From Planomonospora sp. ID67723 (GTDB lineage Bacteria > Actinomycetota > Actinomycetes > Streptosporangiales > Streptosporangiaceae), in contig NZ_JABTEZ010000008.1 of assembly GCF_015711605.1 (NCBI RefSeq), positions 57,338 through 121,337 on the forward strand: a DNA stretch of 64,000 nt. The letters are read 5' to 3'. Below, in pieces: positions 7,576 through 15,772 of the stretch. The translations under genes were made by a program, and so were the position numbers. Under the pieces are notes generated by a model. That model ran no database searches and was not told the origin of the DNA. It saw only the letters and a list, made by a program, of their open reading frames with translations. Numbering within the stretch: position 1 is the stretch's first letter; every line of letters starts with the position of its first letter.

Positions 7576-8238
7576 ATGAAACGGCTGGGGCCCGTTCTCA
7601 CGCTGGCCGTCGGCGCGGTGATGACCGTCGCGCTCGGCGTGCTCAGCGCGACCACTTCACCCACAACACAGAACGTCAACGCGCAGGGCGAGCCCGCCCC
7701 GGTGGCCGAGGCCACCTCGGAGGCCTCGGCGCCGCCCGCGCCCGTCAAGAGCGTCAAGCCCGTCCCGGCCAAGGCCGACTACGCGGGCCGGGTCCAGGGC
7801 AACGGCGGGCTCATCGCCGTCTCCATCCGCAACGGCAAGGCCGTCGGCTACTTCTGCGACGGCAGGATCGAGGCCTGGATGAAGGGGAAGGCCGCCGACG
7901 GCCGGGTCACCCTCTCCGGCCCCGGCAACGCCTCCGTCGTGGCGAAGCTCGGCGGCGGCAAGGCCTCCGGGACGCTGGAGTTCGGTTCCAGGAAGTGGGA
8001 CTTCACCGCGCCCACCGTCAAGAAGCCCTCCGGCCTCTACCGGGCCAGCGCGATCGTCCGCGGCGCGCAGGTCCGGGCGGGATGGATCTATCTCGACGAC
8101 GGCAGCAGGGTCGGCCTGACCCTCGTCGACGGCGAGCCCGCCGAGGTCGCGATCCCGGAGCCGGGTGAGAACGCCACCGTCAACGGCGAAGAGGTCGATC
8201 CCAAGGACGTCGACGAGTTCATCGGGGAGATCTCATGA
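7576..8238 (+). CDS. Exported or membrane-anchored protein of unknown function
   Basis: 220 residues from ATG 7576, which has AGGGAG 6 bases upstream. The N-terminus (MKRLG then about 18 hydrophobic residues, LTLAVGAVMTVALGVLSAT) is a signal peptide or anchor. A Pro/Ala/Val-rich linker follows (about 35-70), then a compact domain beginning DYAGRVQGNGGLIAVSIRNGKAVGYFCDG. It has alternating strands and an acidic C-terminus. No family name is certain. It overlaps the following four-helix membrane protein by ATGA, so the two are translationally coupled and probably act together. An in-frame ATG at 7426 with a stronger ribosome binding site would give a longer, probably cytoplasmic, N-terminus. 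Confidence 0.75.
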   Translation: MKRLGPVLTLAVGAVMTVALGVLSATTSPTTQNVNAQGEPAPVAEATSEASAPPAPVKSVKPVPAKADYAGRVQGNGGLIAVSIRNGKAVGYFCDGRIEAWMKGKAADGRVTLSGPGNASVVAKLGGGKASGTLEFGSRKWDFTAPTVKKPSGLYRASAIVRGAQVRAGWIYLDDGSRVGLTLVDGEPAEVAIPEPGENATVNGEEVDPKDVDEFIGEIS

Positions 8239-8804
8239 GTGACACGAACGACACGCAGGTCTCCCGGCTTCCCGCGAGGCAGAACCTCGCCCCGCTGCTC
8301 GTCCCGCTCGTCGTGGGCGGACTGGTCGCGGTCGCGCTGGGCGTCTACGGGCGCGTCCACCCGCCCACGGGTTACGCGGTCGGTCCGGCCGGGTTCTCCG
8401 GGCCGCTGGCCATGAAGGCCTGGCTCACCACCGGCGCGTTCCTGCTCGCCGGAGTCCAGCTCTTCTCCGCCCTCGTGATGTGGGGCAAGATCAGGATGAA
8501 CGCCCCGTGGATCGGCACACTGCACCGCTGGTCGGGCCGGGTCGCGTTCGTCCTGACGATCCCGGTGGCGTTCCACTGCCTGTACGCGCTCGGCACCCAG
8601 TTCGACGTGCCGCGCGTGATGATCCACTCGCTGCTGGGCTGCTTCTTCTACGGCGTCTTCACCGCGAAGATGCTGGCCCTGCCCAAGCGCGGACTGCCGG
8701 GCTGGACCCTCCCGCTGCTCGGCGGGCTGACGTTCACCGCCCTGACCGGGCTCTGGCTGACCTCGTCGCTGTGGTTCTTCACCACGATCGGGGTCAAGCT
8801 GTAG
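8235..8804 (+). CDS. DUF6529-type membrane protein (cytochrome b561-like layout)
   Basis: 189 residues with four or five hydrophobic helices. From memory it matches the actinobacterial DUF6529 family. Several histidines fall in membrane positions (TLHRWSGRVAF, VAFHCLYAL, MIHSLLGCFFYG), the pattern of diheme b-type cytochromes. Heme binding is therefore a reasonable inference, not a demonstrated fact. The start codon overlaps the stop of the preceding exported protein. The pair could form a membrane redox unit in which the upstream protein is the extracytoplasmic partner. The 3' end overlaps the convergent lyase gene by 11 bases. Confidence 0.7.
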   Translation: MSDTNDTQVSRLPARQNLAPLLVPLVVGGLVAVALGVYGRVHPPTGYAVGPAGFSGPLAMKAWLTTGAFLLAGVQLFSALVMWGKIRMNAPWIGTLHRWSGRVAFVLTIPVAFHCLYALGTQFDVPRVMIHSLLGCFFYGVFTAKMLALPKRGLPGWTLPLLGGLTFTALTGLWLTSSLWFFTTIGVKL

Positions 8805-9741
8805 GCGGCGTGAAGGCGCTGGTGCGGGGGAACCCGGCCGCGCGGCCCTTGGCCGCCACCACCAGCGCCATCTTCCGGGACGCCTCGTCGATCATCTCGT
8901 CGCCGAGCATGACCGCGCCGCGCTTCTCCACCGTCGTGTAGTACTCGTACGCGTCAAGGATGAGCTCGGCTCGGTCGTAGTCCTCCTGGGAGGGAGAGAA
9001 CACCTCGTTGGCCGCCTCGACCTGGCTCGGGTGCAGCACCCACTTGCCGTCGAACCCGAGCGCCGCCGCACGCCCGGCCACCTTGCGGTAGCCGTCCAGA
9101 TCCCTGATCGCGAGGTACGGCCCGTCGACGGCCTGCAGGTCGTGCGAGCGGGCGGCCATCAGGATGCGCATCAGGATGTAGTGGTAGGCGTCGCCCTCGG
9201 TGTAGCCGGGCGGCTGCTCGCCCACCACGAGGGTCCGCATGTTGATCGAGGCCATGAAGTCGGCGGGGCCGAAGACCAGTGTCTCCAGGCGGGGCGACGC
9301 CCCCGCGATGGCGTCCACGTTGACCAGCCCGCGGGCGCTCTCGATCTGCGCCTCGATGCCGATCCGTCCCACCGGCAGCCCGTTGGCCTTCTCGATCTGG
9401 GTGAGCAGCGTGTCCAGCCAGACCACCTGGGTGGCGTCCTCGACCTTGGGCAGCATCAGGCAGTCGAGGAGCTCCCCCGCGCCCTCCACCACCTCGATGA
9501 CGTCCCGGTAGGTCCACTGCGTGCCCAGGTCGTTGACCCGCACGACCCGGACCTTGCCCGACCAGTCGCCCTCGCGCAGGGCGGCCACGATGTTCTTGCG
9601 CGCGCCCTCCTTGGCCAGCGGCGCGACGGAGTCCTCCAGGTCGAGGAAGACCTCGTCGGCGGCCAGGCCCTGCGCCTTCTCCAGGAAGCGGGGGTTGCTG
9701 CCGGGGACCGCGAGACACGAACGTCGGGAGCGCATGGCCAT
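8794..9741 (-). CDS. HpcH/HpaI (CitE-like) CoA-ester lyase, malyl-CoA lyase type
   Basis: 315 residues. TIM-barrel CoA lyase of the CitE/malyl-CoA lyase group, which cleaves or forms malyl-CoA or beta-methylmalyl-CoA with Mg2+. Visible: RRSCLAVPGSNPRFLEKA (CoA/phosphate end), DEVFLDLEDSVAP with metal-binding acidic residues, IGIEAQIESARGLVNVD (catalytic Glu region), FGPADFMASINM, and WVLHPSQVEAANEVFSPS. This close pattern is shared by Streptomyces proteins assigned to the ethylmalonyl-CoA/glyoxylate-regeneration route. The pathway assignment is inference, as no other gene of that route is adjacent. Start ATG 9741; ATG 9735 (MRSRRS) is equally plausible. Confidence 0.85.
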   Translation of the reverse strand: MAMRSRRSCLAVPGSNPRFLEKAQGLAADEVFLDLEDSVAPLAKEGARKNIVAALREGDWSGKVRVVRVNDLGTQWTYRDVIEVVEGAGELLDCLMLPKVEDATQVVWLDTLLTQIEKANGLPVGRIGIEAQIESARGLVNVDAIAGASPRLETLVFGPADFMASINMRTLVVGEQPPGYTEGDAYHYILMRILMAARSHDLQAVDGPYLAIRDLDGYRKVAGRAAALGFDGKWVLHPSQVEAANEVFSPSQEDYDRAELILDAYEYYTTVEKRGAVMLGDEMIDEASRKMALVVAAKGRAAGFPRTSAFTPPTA

Positions 9742-9937
9742 ACGGTAGCGGGCGCTCGGGCGTCCGCGGCAGGGCGGCCCCGTCCGCGAGACCGTCCGCG
9801 GCGGCGCTCTGCCCCGTGGCGGTGTCTATGGCGGTCATACAAAGTCTCACCACCGTTCTTGGCGCACCCCTTGAGCGGATTCCAGGAGGACTGTCCGAAT
9901 AATGGGCACGACGCCTCGGTAAAGGGAGAGATACACG

Positions 9938-10507
9938 ATGGCAAACGCCTCCTCGGTGGCCCGGCCCGCCGTACTGTCCGATCTGATCCCCGGTTCGCGG
10001 GTCCGCGACATCGCACTCGTCATCGGCGGTGCCGCCCTGACCGGCCTGGCCGCGCAGCTCACCTTCCCGATGTGGCCGGTTCCGGTCACCGGCCAGACCT
10101 TCGCCGTGGTGCTCGTCGGCGCGGCCCTCGGCATGAACCGCGCGGTGCTGAGCATGGCGCTCTACATGCTGGTCGGCATCGCGGGCGTGCCGTGGTTCGC
10201 GGGCGGCGCCTCCGGCTTCGGCGGTCCCACCTTCGGCTACGTCATCGGCTTCATCGCCGCCGCCGCCTTGGTCGGCAAGCTCGCCGAGCGCGGCGGCGAC
10301 CGCACGGTGGCCCGCACGGTCGGCACGATGGTCCTGGGCAACCTGGTCATCTACGCCTTCGGTCTGCCTGTCCTCATCGCCGTCACCGGCCTCGGTCTCG
10401 GCAAGGCGCTCGCCGTCGGCGTGCTCCCCTTCCTGGTCGGCGACGCGGTCAAGATCGCTGTCGCCGCCGGGCTGCTCCCGGCGGCCTGGAAGCTCGCCCG
10501 CCGCTGA
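9938..10507 (+). CDS. bioY: Biotin transporter BioY
   Basis: 189 residues with six transmembrane helices. BioY is the substrate-binding S component of the biotin ECF transporter and can also work alone in some bacteria. Family marks: FPMWPVPVTGQTFAVVLVGAALG near residue 45, GVPWFAGGASGFGGPTFGYVIGF around 90, and a C-terminal [22 protein letters not shown]. Start ATG 9938 has AAAGGGAG upstream. No EcfA or EcfT genes are nearby, so it may rely on a shared energising module elsewhere. It is divergent from the CoA lyase gene. I see no clear biotin-repressor operator in the 196-base gap. Confidence 0.9.
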   Translation: MANASSVARPAVLSDLIPGSRVRDIALVIGGAALTGLAAQLTFPMWPVPVTGQTFAVVLVGAALGMNRAVLSMALYMLVGIAGVPWFAGGASGFGGPTFGYVIGFIAAAALVGKLAERGGDRTVARTVGTMVLGNLVIYAFGLPVLIAVTGLGLGKALAVGVLPFLVGDAVKIAVAAGLLPAAWKLARR

Positions 10508-10569
10508 TCCGGCGATCCCGTACGGCCTGCGCCCCGGACGTGAGGAGGCGCAGGCCGTACATTCATGCC

Positions 10570-10935
10570 ATGAGCGTGATCGAAGAGGGCGCCAAGAAGT
10601 CGAGCATCCTGTGGCTGTCCCTGGACCGGCCCCGGCTGGCCTGGCACACCTGGCACGACGGCGCGATCTACGTGGTCACCGGCGGCGGCGAGCAGGAGCT
10701 CCCCGGGCTGGCCGGCGCGGACCGCGTGGAGGTGACGTTGCGGAGCAAGGACAACGGCGGACGGCTGGTCGTCTTCGACGCCTCGGTCGAGGTGGTGGAC
10801 CAGGCCGCGGACGCCGACGCGGTGGCCGCGCTCGCCAAGGACCGGCTCAACGCCGCCGACGGCGCGGGCCTGACGGCACGCTGGGCCGCCGAGTCCCAGG
10901 TCGTACGGCTCACGCCCCGCAGCCCGGCCGCCTGA
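10570..10935 (+). CDS. Conserved hypothetical protein (pyridoxamine-oxidase-like feel)
   Basis: 121 residues from ATG 10570. Reads MSVIEEGAKKSSILWLSLD, then WHTWHDGAIYVVTGGGEQELPGL and VEVTLRSKDNGGRLVVFDASVEVVD. The succession of strands with a W-H-x-x-H patch is reminiscent of small split-barrel (FMN-binding-like) proteins, but no cofactor motif is clear. I believe similar short proteins are conserved in Streptomyces relatives. It stands 62 bases after bioY on the same strand and ends 6 bases before the convergent exporter gene. Function unknown. Confidence 0.65.
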   Translation: MSVIEEGAKKSSILWLSLDRPRLAWHTWHDGAIYVVTGGGEQELPGLAGADRVEVTLRSKDNGGRLVVFDASVEVVDQAADADAVAALAKDRLNAADGAGLTARWAAESQVVRLTPRSPAA

Positions 10936-10941
10936 CCCGCC

Positions 10942-11886
10942 TCACACCGCCGGGACCGGTTCCCTGACCTCCCGGACGGGCTCGGCCAGGCCGGTCGTGG
11001 CCCGCTGCGCGAGGTAGGCGCCGGTGAGCACGATGAGGCCGCCGATGATCTGGAAGACGCCCAGCGCCTCCCCGAGCAGCACCCAGGCGACCACCGCCCC
11101 GGCGATGACCTCCAGCGAGGCGACGGTGGAGCCGACCGCGGCAGAGAGACGGCGGACCGCGGTGACGCCGAGGATGTAGGCGATGACTGTGGCGATCAGG
11201 ATCATCCAGAGCGCGGCCCCGAGCACCGGCAGGGTGTATCCCCCCTCGGGCGTGGCGGTCAGCGTGAACGCCGTCCACGGGATGTCCCACGGCCGGGAGA
11301 TCGGGACGAGCACGGCGGCCGCGCCGAGCAGGCCCCAGGCGATGAGACCGAGCGGGTCCACGTCGTCGCCGAAGCCGTCGCTGAGCAGGAAGTATCCGGC
11401 GCAGCACGCCGCCGCGCCGAAGGCGAGCAGCAGGCCGAACGGGTCCAGGCTCAGGCCCGACCAGACCTCCACCACGATGCCGAGCCCCACGACGGCGACC
11501 ACGGCCCCCGTGAACGCCGCGCGCGGCAGCCGTACCCGGCGGACGAAGCGCACCCAGAGCACGACGAGCACCGGCGAGGTGAACTCGATGAGCAGGGTGA
11601 CGCCCACCGGCAACCTCGTGATCGCCGCGAAGTAGAGCGCCTGCACGCCCGCCACCGCGACCACCGCGTAGGCGAGGAAGAACAGCAGCCGCGAGCGCGG
11701 GATGCGCAGGGCTCGGGGCCTGACCACCGCCAGGATGCCGACGAGGAGCAGTCCCGCACCGGCCATCCTCGCCCAGACCGACTCGAGCGGCGCGAGCCCG
11801 GCGGCGGCGAGGTACTTGGCCATCGGCCCGGAGAAGGCGAAACACCAGGACGACGCGAACGCGACCAACAGGCCCGACTGCCTCAT
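10942..11886 (-). CDS. EamA-family (DMT superfamily) exporter
   Basis: 314 residues with ten hydrophobic helices arranged as two EamA repeats. The first begins LLVAFASSWCFAFSGPMAKYLAAAG; the second ends with SLEVIAGAVVAWVLLGEALGVFQIIGGLIVLTGAYLAQR, the usual closing segment of these carriers. The family exports small metabolites such as amino acids (RhtA/YdcZ type); the substrate cannot be predicted. The C-terminal tail is short, charged and cytoplasmic. Start ATG 11886. It is divergent from the MgtE-N/CBS gene, with 131 bases between them. Confidence 0.88.
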   Translation of the reverse strand: MRQSGLLVAFASSWCFAFSGPMAKYLAAAGLAPLESVWARMAGAGLLLVGILAVVRPRALRIPRSRLLFFLAYAVVAVAGVQALYFAAITRLPVGVTLLIEFTSPVLVVLWVRFVRRVRLPRAAFTGAVVAVVGLGIVVEVWSGLSLDPFGLLLAFGAAACCAGYFLLSDGFGDDVDPLGLIAWGLLGAAAVLVPISRPWDIPWTAFTLTATPEGGYTLPVLGAALWMILIATVIAYILGVTAVRRLSAAVGSTVASLEVIAGAVVAWVLLGEALGVFQIIGGLIVLTGAYLAQRATTGLAEPVREVREPVPAV

Positions 11887-12017
11887 GCGACACCACCCAT
11901 GTAACTACCGTTTAAGTCTTTTGATGCTGTCATGGTGGGGCAAGAACCGGCAAGAGGCGTCCGGCATATGGGCGTGCCATGGGGGCTCTGTCCGGGCATA
12001 CGGCCTACGCTTCGAAT

Positions 12018-13253
12018 GTGAGGATCTTCATCGCCCGGCTCGCCGGCACCCCGGTCTTCGACCCGGCGGGCGACCAGATCGGCCGGTTGCGCGACGTGGT
12101 GGTCGCCGTGGCAGGATCCGCGCCGCCGCCGGTGCACGGGCTGGTGGTGGAGGTCCAGCCGCGCCGCCGGGTCTTCGTGCCGATCACCCGCGTGCTCAAC
12201 ATCGAGGCGGGCTCGATCGTCTTCAGCGGCCGGATCAACATGCGCAGGTTCGAGCAGCGGGCCTCGGAGTCCCTGGTCATCGCCGAGATGCTCGACCTGT
12301 CGGTGGAGTCCGGCGGCGAGCGGATGACCGTGCTGGACCTGGCCATGGAGAAGGCCAGGAGCACGGAGTGGCTGATCACCAAGGTCGCCCTGGTCAAGGG
12401 CGGTCCCGGGCTGGGCCTGCGGCGGCGGGGCGCGAACCGGATCGTGGACTGGAGCGAGGTCAGCGGCTTCGGCGCGGTGCAGAAGGACCAGGGCGCGGCC
12501 GGCCTGCTGGCCGCCTTCGAGAGCGGACGCGCCGCCGACCTGGCCAGCGCCCTGCACACGCTGTCCGACAAGCGGCGGGCCGAGGTGGCCGCCGCACTGG
12601 ACGACGTACGACTCGCCGAGGTCCTGGAGGAGCTCCCCGAGCCCGACCAGATCGGCATCCTCAGCCGCCTCGAACCGGAGCGGGCCGCCGACGTGCTGGA
12701 GGAGATGGACCCCGACGACGCGGCGGACCTGCTCCAGGACCTCCCCACGGAGCAGGCCGAGGCGCTGATGGCGCTGATGGAGCCCGAGGAGGCGGCCCCG
12801 GTCCGCAGGTTGCTGATCTACCCGGAGAACACCGCCGGCGGCATCATGACATCCGAGCCGATCATCCTCCCCCCCAACGCCACCGTCGCCGAGGCCCTGG
12901 CCCACATCCGCCAGCAGGACCACATCCCGGCCGTGGCCACCCAGGTCTACGTGTCCCGGGCGCCCGTCGAGACGCCGACCGGCAGGTTCCTCGGCCTCGT
13001 CCACTTCCAGCGCCTGCTGCGCGAGCCGCCGGCCACCCTGGTGGGAACGATCATGGACGACTCGCTCGATCCGATCAGGCCCGACTTCACCCTGAAGCAG
13101 GTGACCTCCTACCTGGCCAACTACGACCTGGTCGCGGTGCCCGTGGTGGACGGAGCGGGCCGCCTGGTCGGCGCGGTCACCGTGGACGACGTGCTCGACC
13201 ACCTGCTCCCCGGCGACTGGCGGGAGCGGGAGATCGGCGGAGAAGGAGCATGA
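12018..13253 (+). CDS. PRC-barrel/MgtE-N/CBS domain protein without channel
   Basis: 411 residues from GTG 12018 (VRIFIARLAGTPVFD), the start used by close relatives; the frame is open to 11979. Layout: PRC-barrel-like repeats (about 1-170, with DQIGRLRDVVVAV and later NRIVDWSEV), an MgtE N-terminal superhelical domain (about 175-275, seen as ALDDVRLAEVLEEL, RLEPERAADVLEEMDPDDAADLL), and a CBS pair (about 285-400, MTSEPIILPPNATVAEALAHI and VVDGAGRLVGAVTVDDV). The five-helix MgtE channel is missing, so this is a soluble Mg2+/nucleotide-sensing relative. It resembles mycobacterial Rv1232c in the equivalent locus. It overlaps the DUF1003 gene by ATGA. Confidence 0.88.
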   Translation: MRIFIARLAGTPVFDPAGDQIGRLRDVVVAVAGSAPPPVHGLVVEVQPRRRVFVPITRVLNIEAGSIVFSGRINMRRFEQRASESLVIAEMLDLSVESGGERMTVLDLAMEKARSTEWLITKVALVKGGPGLGLRRRGANRIVDWSEVSGFGAVQKDQGAAGLLAAFESGRAADLASALHTLSDKRRAEVAAALDDVRLAEVLEELPEPDQIGILSRLEPERAADVLEEMDPDDAADLLQDLPTEQAEALMALMEPEEAAPVRRLLIYPENTAGGIMTSEPIILPPNATVAEALAHIRQQDHIPAVATQVYVSRAPVETPTGRFLGLVHFQRLLREPPATLVGTIMDDSLDPIRPDFTLKQVTSYLANYDLVAVPVVDGAGRLVGAVTVDDVLDHLLPGDWREREIGGEGA

Positions 13254-13753
13254 GCATGACCGACCGGCTCGACCAGCCCAGGGAACTGGGCCCGCGCCTG
13301 CGCCCGGCCTACGACCGCGAGGCGTTCGGACGGCTGTCGGAACGCATCGCCAGGTTCCTCGGCACCGCCAGGTTCCTCGTCTACATGACCGGGTTCGTCG
13401 CGCTCTGGATCCTGTGGAACATCTTCGCCCCCGGCGCCTGGCGCTTCGACCCCTACCCGTTCATCTTCCTCACGCTCATGCTCTCGCTCCAGGCCTCCTA
13501 CGCCGCCCCGCTGATCCTCCTCGCCCAGAACCGCCAGGACGACCGGGACCGGGTCCAGAACGAGCACGACCGCCGGGCGGCCGAGCGCAACCAGGCCGAC
13601 GTCGAGTACCTGACCCGCGAGATCGCGGCCCTGCGCATCGCTCTCGGCGAGGTGGCCACCCGCGACTACATCCGCTCGGAGCTCCAGCATCTCCAGGAGG
13701 AACTGCGAGAGGACCGCGACGCCGTCGCCTTCCGGCCGAACGGCGCCCCCTGA
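13250..13753 (+). CDS. DUF1003 membrane protein
   Basis: 167 residues. Two transmembrane helices (FLVYMTGFVALWILWNIFAPG and FIFLTLMLSLQASYAAPLILLAQNRQ) are followed by DDRDRVQNEHDRRAAERNQADVEYL, the signature of DUF1003. The C-terminal third is a charged coiled coil (EIAALRIALGEVATRDYIRSELQHLQEELRE). Function is unknown. Persistent pairing with the upstream MgtE-N/CBS gene (here an ATGA overlap, with GGAGAAGGAG upstream) suggests a joint role in divalent-cation homeostasis; that is inference. Confidence 0.88.
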   Translation: MSMTDRLDQPRELGPRLRPAYDREAFGRLSERIARFLGTARFLVYMTGFVALWILWNIFAPGAWRFDPYPFIFLTLMLSLQASYAAPLILLAQNRQDDRDRVQNEHDRRAAERNQADVEYLTREIAALRIALGEVATRDYIRSELQHLQEELREDRDAVAFRPNGAP

Positions 13754-13862
13754 GACGCCCCCGTCGCGCTCCGGGGCTTCCGGCCGGAGCCCGCCGTGGC
13801 GAAGGACGGCGGGGCGGGCTCCGCCGGGTGGAGCCGCCCGCGCCCGAGTGACGAAGGCGGCT

Positions 13863-14336
13863 TCAGGCGGTCTCGGACTCCGGGAACAGCTTGGTGAGCA
13901 TGGAGGCGCACTGGCGGAGCTCGTCACCGTCGAGGACGTCCAGGAAGCGGGTCCGGATGCCGCGCAGGTAGGTGGGAGTGGCCTCGGCCAGGCGCAGCGC
14001 ACCGGCGTCGGTCAGCACCGCGAACAGCCCGCGGGCGTCACTGGTGCAGGCCTCGCGCTCGACCAGGCCGTCACGCTGGAGCCGGTCGATGAGCCGGGTC
14101 AGGCCGCTGCGCGAGAGCAGCACCCGCTCGGCCAGGTCGTTCATCCGCAGCCGCCGGTCAGGGGACTCGAACAGCTGGGTGAGCACGTCGTAGGAGGCCA
14201 GGGCCAGGTCGTGCTCTACCAGCAGATCCGCCTCCAGCAGCCGGGTGATGCGCACCTGGGCCCGCTGGAGCATGCGCCAGACCACCAGCTCCTCGGAGCT
14301 GATGGTCCCTCTTGACTCGCTCGCCGTCAGGGTCAC
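13863..14336 (-). CDS. MarR-family transcriptional regulator
   Basis: 157 residues. Winged helix-turn-helix regulator of the MarR family: ALASYDVLTQLFESPDRRLRMNDLAERVLLSRSGLTRLIDRLQRDGLVERE carries the recognition helix (SRSGLTRLID) and the start of the wing, followed by the SDARGLFAVLTDAG wing strand. Dimerisation helices lie at both ends. MarR proteins usually repress divergent genes and are released by small phenolic or oxidative ligands. Here the divergent neighbour is mrp, 185 bases away. A palindrome at 14370-14381 in that gap is a candidate operator. Confidence 0.88.
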   Translation of the reverse strand: MTLTASESRGTISSEELVVWRMLQRAQVRITRLLEADLLVEHDLALASYDVLTQLFESPDRRLRMNDLAERVLLSRSGLTRLIDRLQRDGLVEREACTSDARGLFAVLTDAGALRLAEATPTYLRGIRTRFLDVLDGDELRQCASMLTKLFPESETA

Positions 14337-14369
14337 GAAGTAACCTTAGGACGTTGCACGCGCATCTAC

Positions 14370-14381
14370 ACAATGAATTGT
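14370..14381. promoter_or_regulatory. Candidate MarR operator palindrome
   Basis: ACAATGAATTGT, arms ACAAT/ATTGT around a 2-base centre, lies 34 bases upstream of the marR-type start. It is embedded in a wider dyad formed by ATGAATT-GT-CCGG and CCGGAATTCAT about 35 bases to the right. Half-sites of this kind suit dimeric winged-helix repressors. The symmetry is seen; the link to this regulator is inferred from position. Confidence 0.35.
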
Positions 14382-14521
14382 CCGGATCCAGCTCTTCTGG
14401 GCAGCTCCCGGAATTCATCGCACTCTCCCTGGGTTCGTACCATGGACTCACCCGTGGAACGCCTGGACGACAACAGACAAGGAGGGACGGCAACCCCCGT
14501 CGCCCTCAAGGTGGCGGTCTG

Positions 14522-15679
14522 ATGCCGGCACTTTCGATGGCACCTACCCCGGAACTCGTGACGGCCGCCCTCGCAACCGTCAACGACCCTGAGATCCGTC
14601 GGCCGATCACCGAGCTCGACATGGTCAAGAGCATCGACATCTCCCCCGAAGGGGTGGTGCGCGTCGGCATCTTCCTCACCGTCTCGGGCTGTCCCATGAA
14701 GGACACCATCACCCGTGACGTCACCAGTGCGGTCTCCAAGATCGACGGCGTGACCGGCGTCCAGGTCGAGATGGACGTCATGAGCGCCGAGCAGCGCAAG
14801 ACGCTCCAGACCAAATTGCGCGGCGACCGCGGGCCCGAGAAGGAGATCCCGTTCGCCCAGGCCGGCTCGCTGACCCGCGTCTTCGCGGTCGCCTCCGGCA
14901 AGGGCGGTGTCGGCAAGTCCTCCGTGACGGTGAACCTCGCCGCCGCCATGGCCTCCAGCGGCATGAAGGTCGGTGTCGTGGACGCCGACATCTACGGCCA
15001 CAGCATCCCCCGCATGCTCGGCACCTCCGAGCGGCCCACCAAGGTCGAAGACATGATCATGCCCCCGGTGGCGCATGACATCAAGGTCATCTCGGTCGGC
15101 ATGTTCAAGCCCGAGGGCAACACCCCGGTGGTCTGGCGCGGTCCCATGCTGGACCGCGCGCTGCACCAGTTCCTCGCCGACGTCTACTGGGGCGACCTCG
15201 ACGTCCTGCTGATGGACCTGCCCCCGGGCACCGGCGACATCGCGATCTCGGTGGCGCAGCGCATGCCGTCCGCCGAGATCCTCGTGGTGACCACCCCGCA
15301 GCAGGCCGCCGCCGAGGTCGCCGAGCGCGCCGGATCCATCGCCGCCCAGACCCACCAGCAGATCGCCGGCGTCATCGAGAACATGGCCTGGATGTCGTGC
15401 CCGCACTGCGACGAGAGGATCTCGGTCTTCGGCGAGGGCGGCGGCCAGACCGTGGCCGACGCGCTCACCCGCACGCTCGGTGCCCGCGTGCCGCTGCTCG
15501 GCCAGGTCCCGATCGACATGCGGCTGCGCGAGGGCGGCGACGAGGGCAAGCCGCTCGTGCTCACCGACCCCGACGCCCCGGCCGCGGCCGAACTGCGCCG
15601 CATCGCGGCGGGCCTGAGCAAGAGGTCGGCCAGCCTCAAGGGCATGCAGCTCGGGATCTCCCCCACCCGGGGCCGCTAG
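14522..15679 (+). CDS. mrp: Mrp/ApbC P-loop Fe-S cluster carrier ATPase
   Basis: 385 residues from ATG 14522 (ATG 14537 is the other candidate). Residues about 10-95 form a MIP18/DUF59 domain (NDPEIRRPITELDMVKSIDI, SGCPMKDTITRDV). The ParA/MinD-type ATPase domain follows, with deviant Walker A SGKGGVGKSSVTVNLA (Lys132), DADIYGHSIPRMLG, DLPPGTGDIAISVAQ and the C-terminal MSCPHCDERISVFGEGGG. That CxxC binds the bridging cluster in this family. Mrp proteins bind and hand over Fe-S clusters in the cytosol. The position beside tatB, htrA and sigE matches mycobacterial mrp. It converges with tatB over a bidirectional hairpin. Confidence 0.93.
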   Translation: MPALSMAPTPELVTAALATVNDPEIRRPITELDMVKSIDISPEGVVRVGIFLTVSGCPMKDTITRDVTSAVSKIDGVTGVQVEMDVMSAEQRKTLQTKLRGDRGPEKEIPFAQAGSLTRVFAVASGKGGVGKSSVTVNLAAAMASSGMKVGVVDADIYGHSIPRMLGTSERPTKVEDMIMPPVAHDIKVISVGMFKPEGNTPVVWRGPMLDRALHQFLADVYWGDLDVLLMDLPPGTGDIAISVAQRMPSAEILVVTTPQQAAAEVAERAGSIAAQTHQQIAGVIENMAWMSCPHCDERISVFGEGGGQTVADALTRTLGARVPLLGQVPIDMRLREGGDEGKPLVLTDPDAPAAAELRRIAAGLSKRSASLKGMQLGISPTRGR

Positions 15680-15699
15680 TCCCGGCCCGCGAAAAGCGG

Positions 15700-15725
15700 A
15701 GAGGCGCCCCCGGAGGGGCGCCTCT
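15700..15725. terminator. Bidirectional terminator between mrp and tatB
   Basis: An 11-bp perfect stem, AGAGGCGCCCC/GGGGCGCCTCT, with loop CGGA. On the minus strand it is followed by TCCGCTTTTCGC, giving a short T run for the tatB-side transcript; on the plus strand by TCCGTGTG. Position between two converging genes supports the role. Confidence 0.7.
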
Positions 15726-15772
15726 TCCGTGTGTCTGCAGGCTCTTCGCCGGCCTCCGGGATCCCGTGGGGT

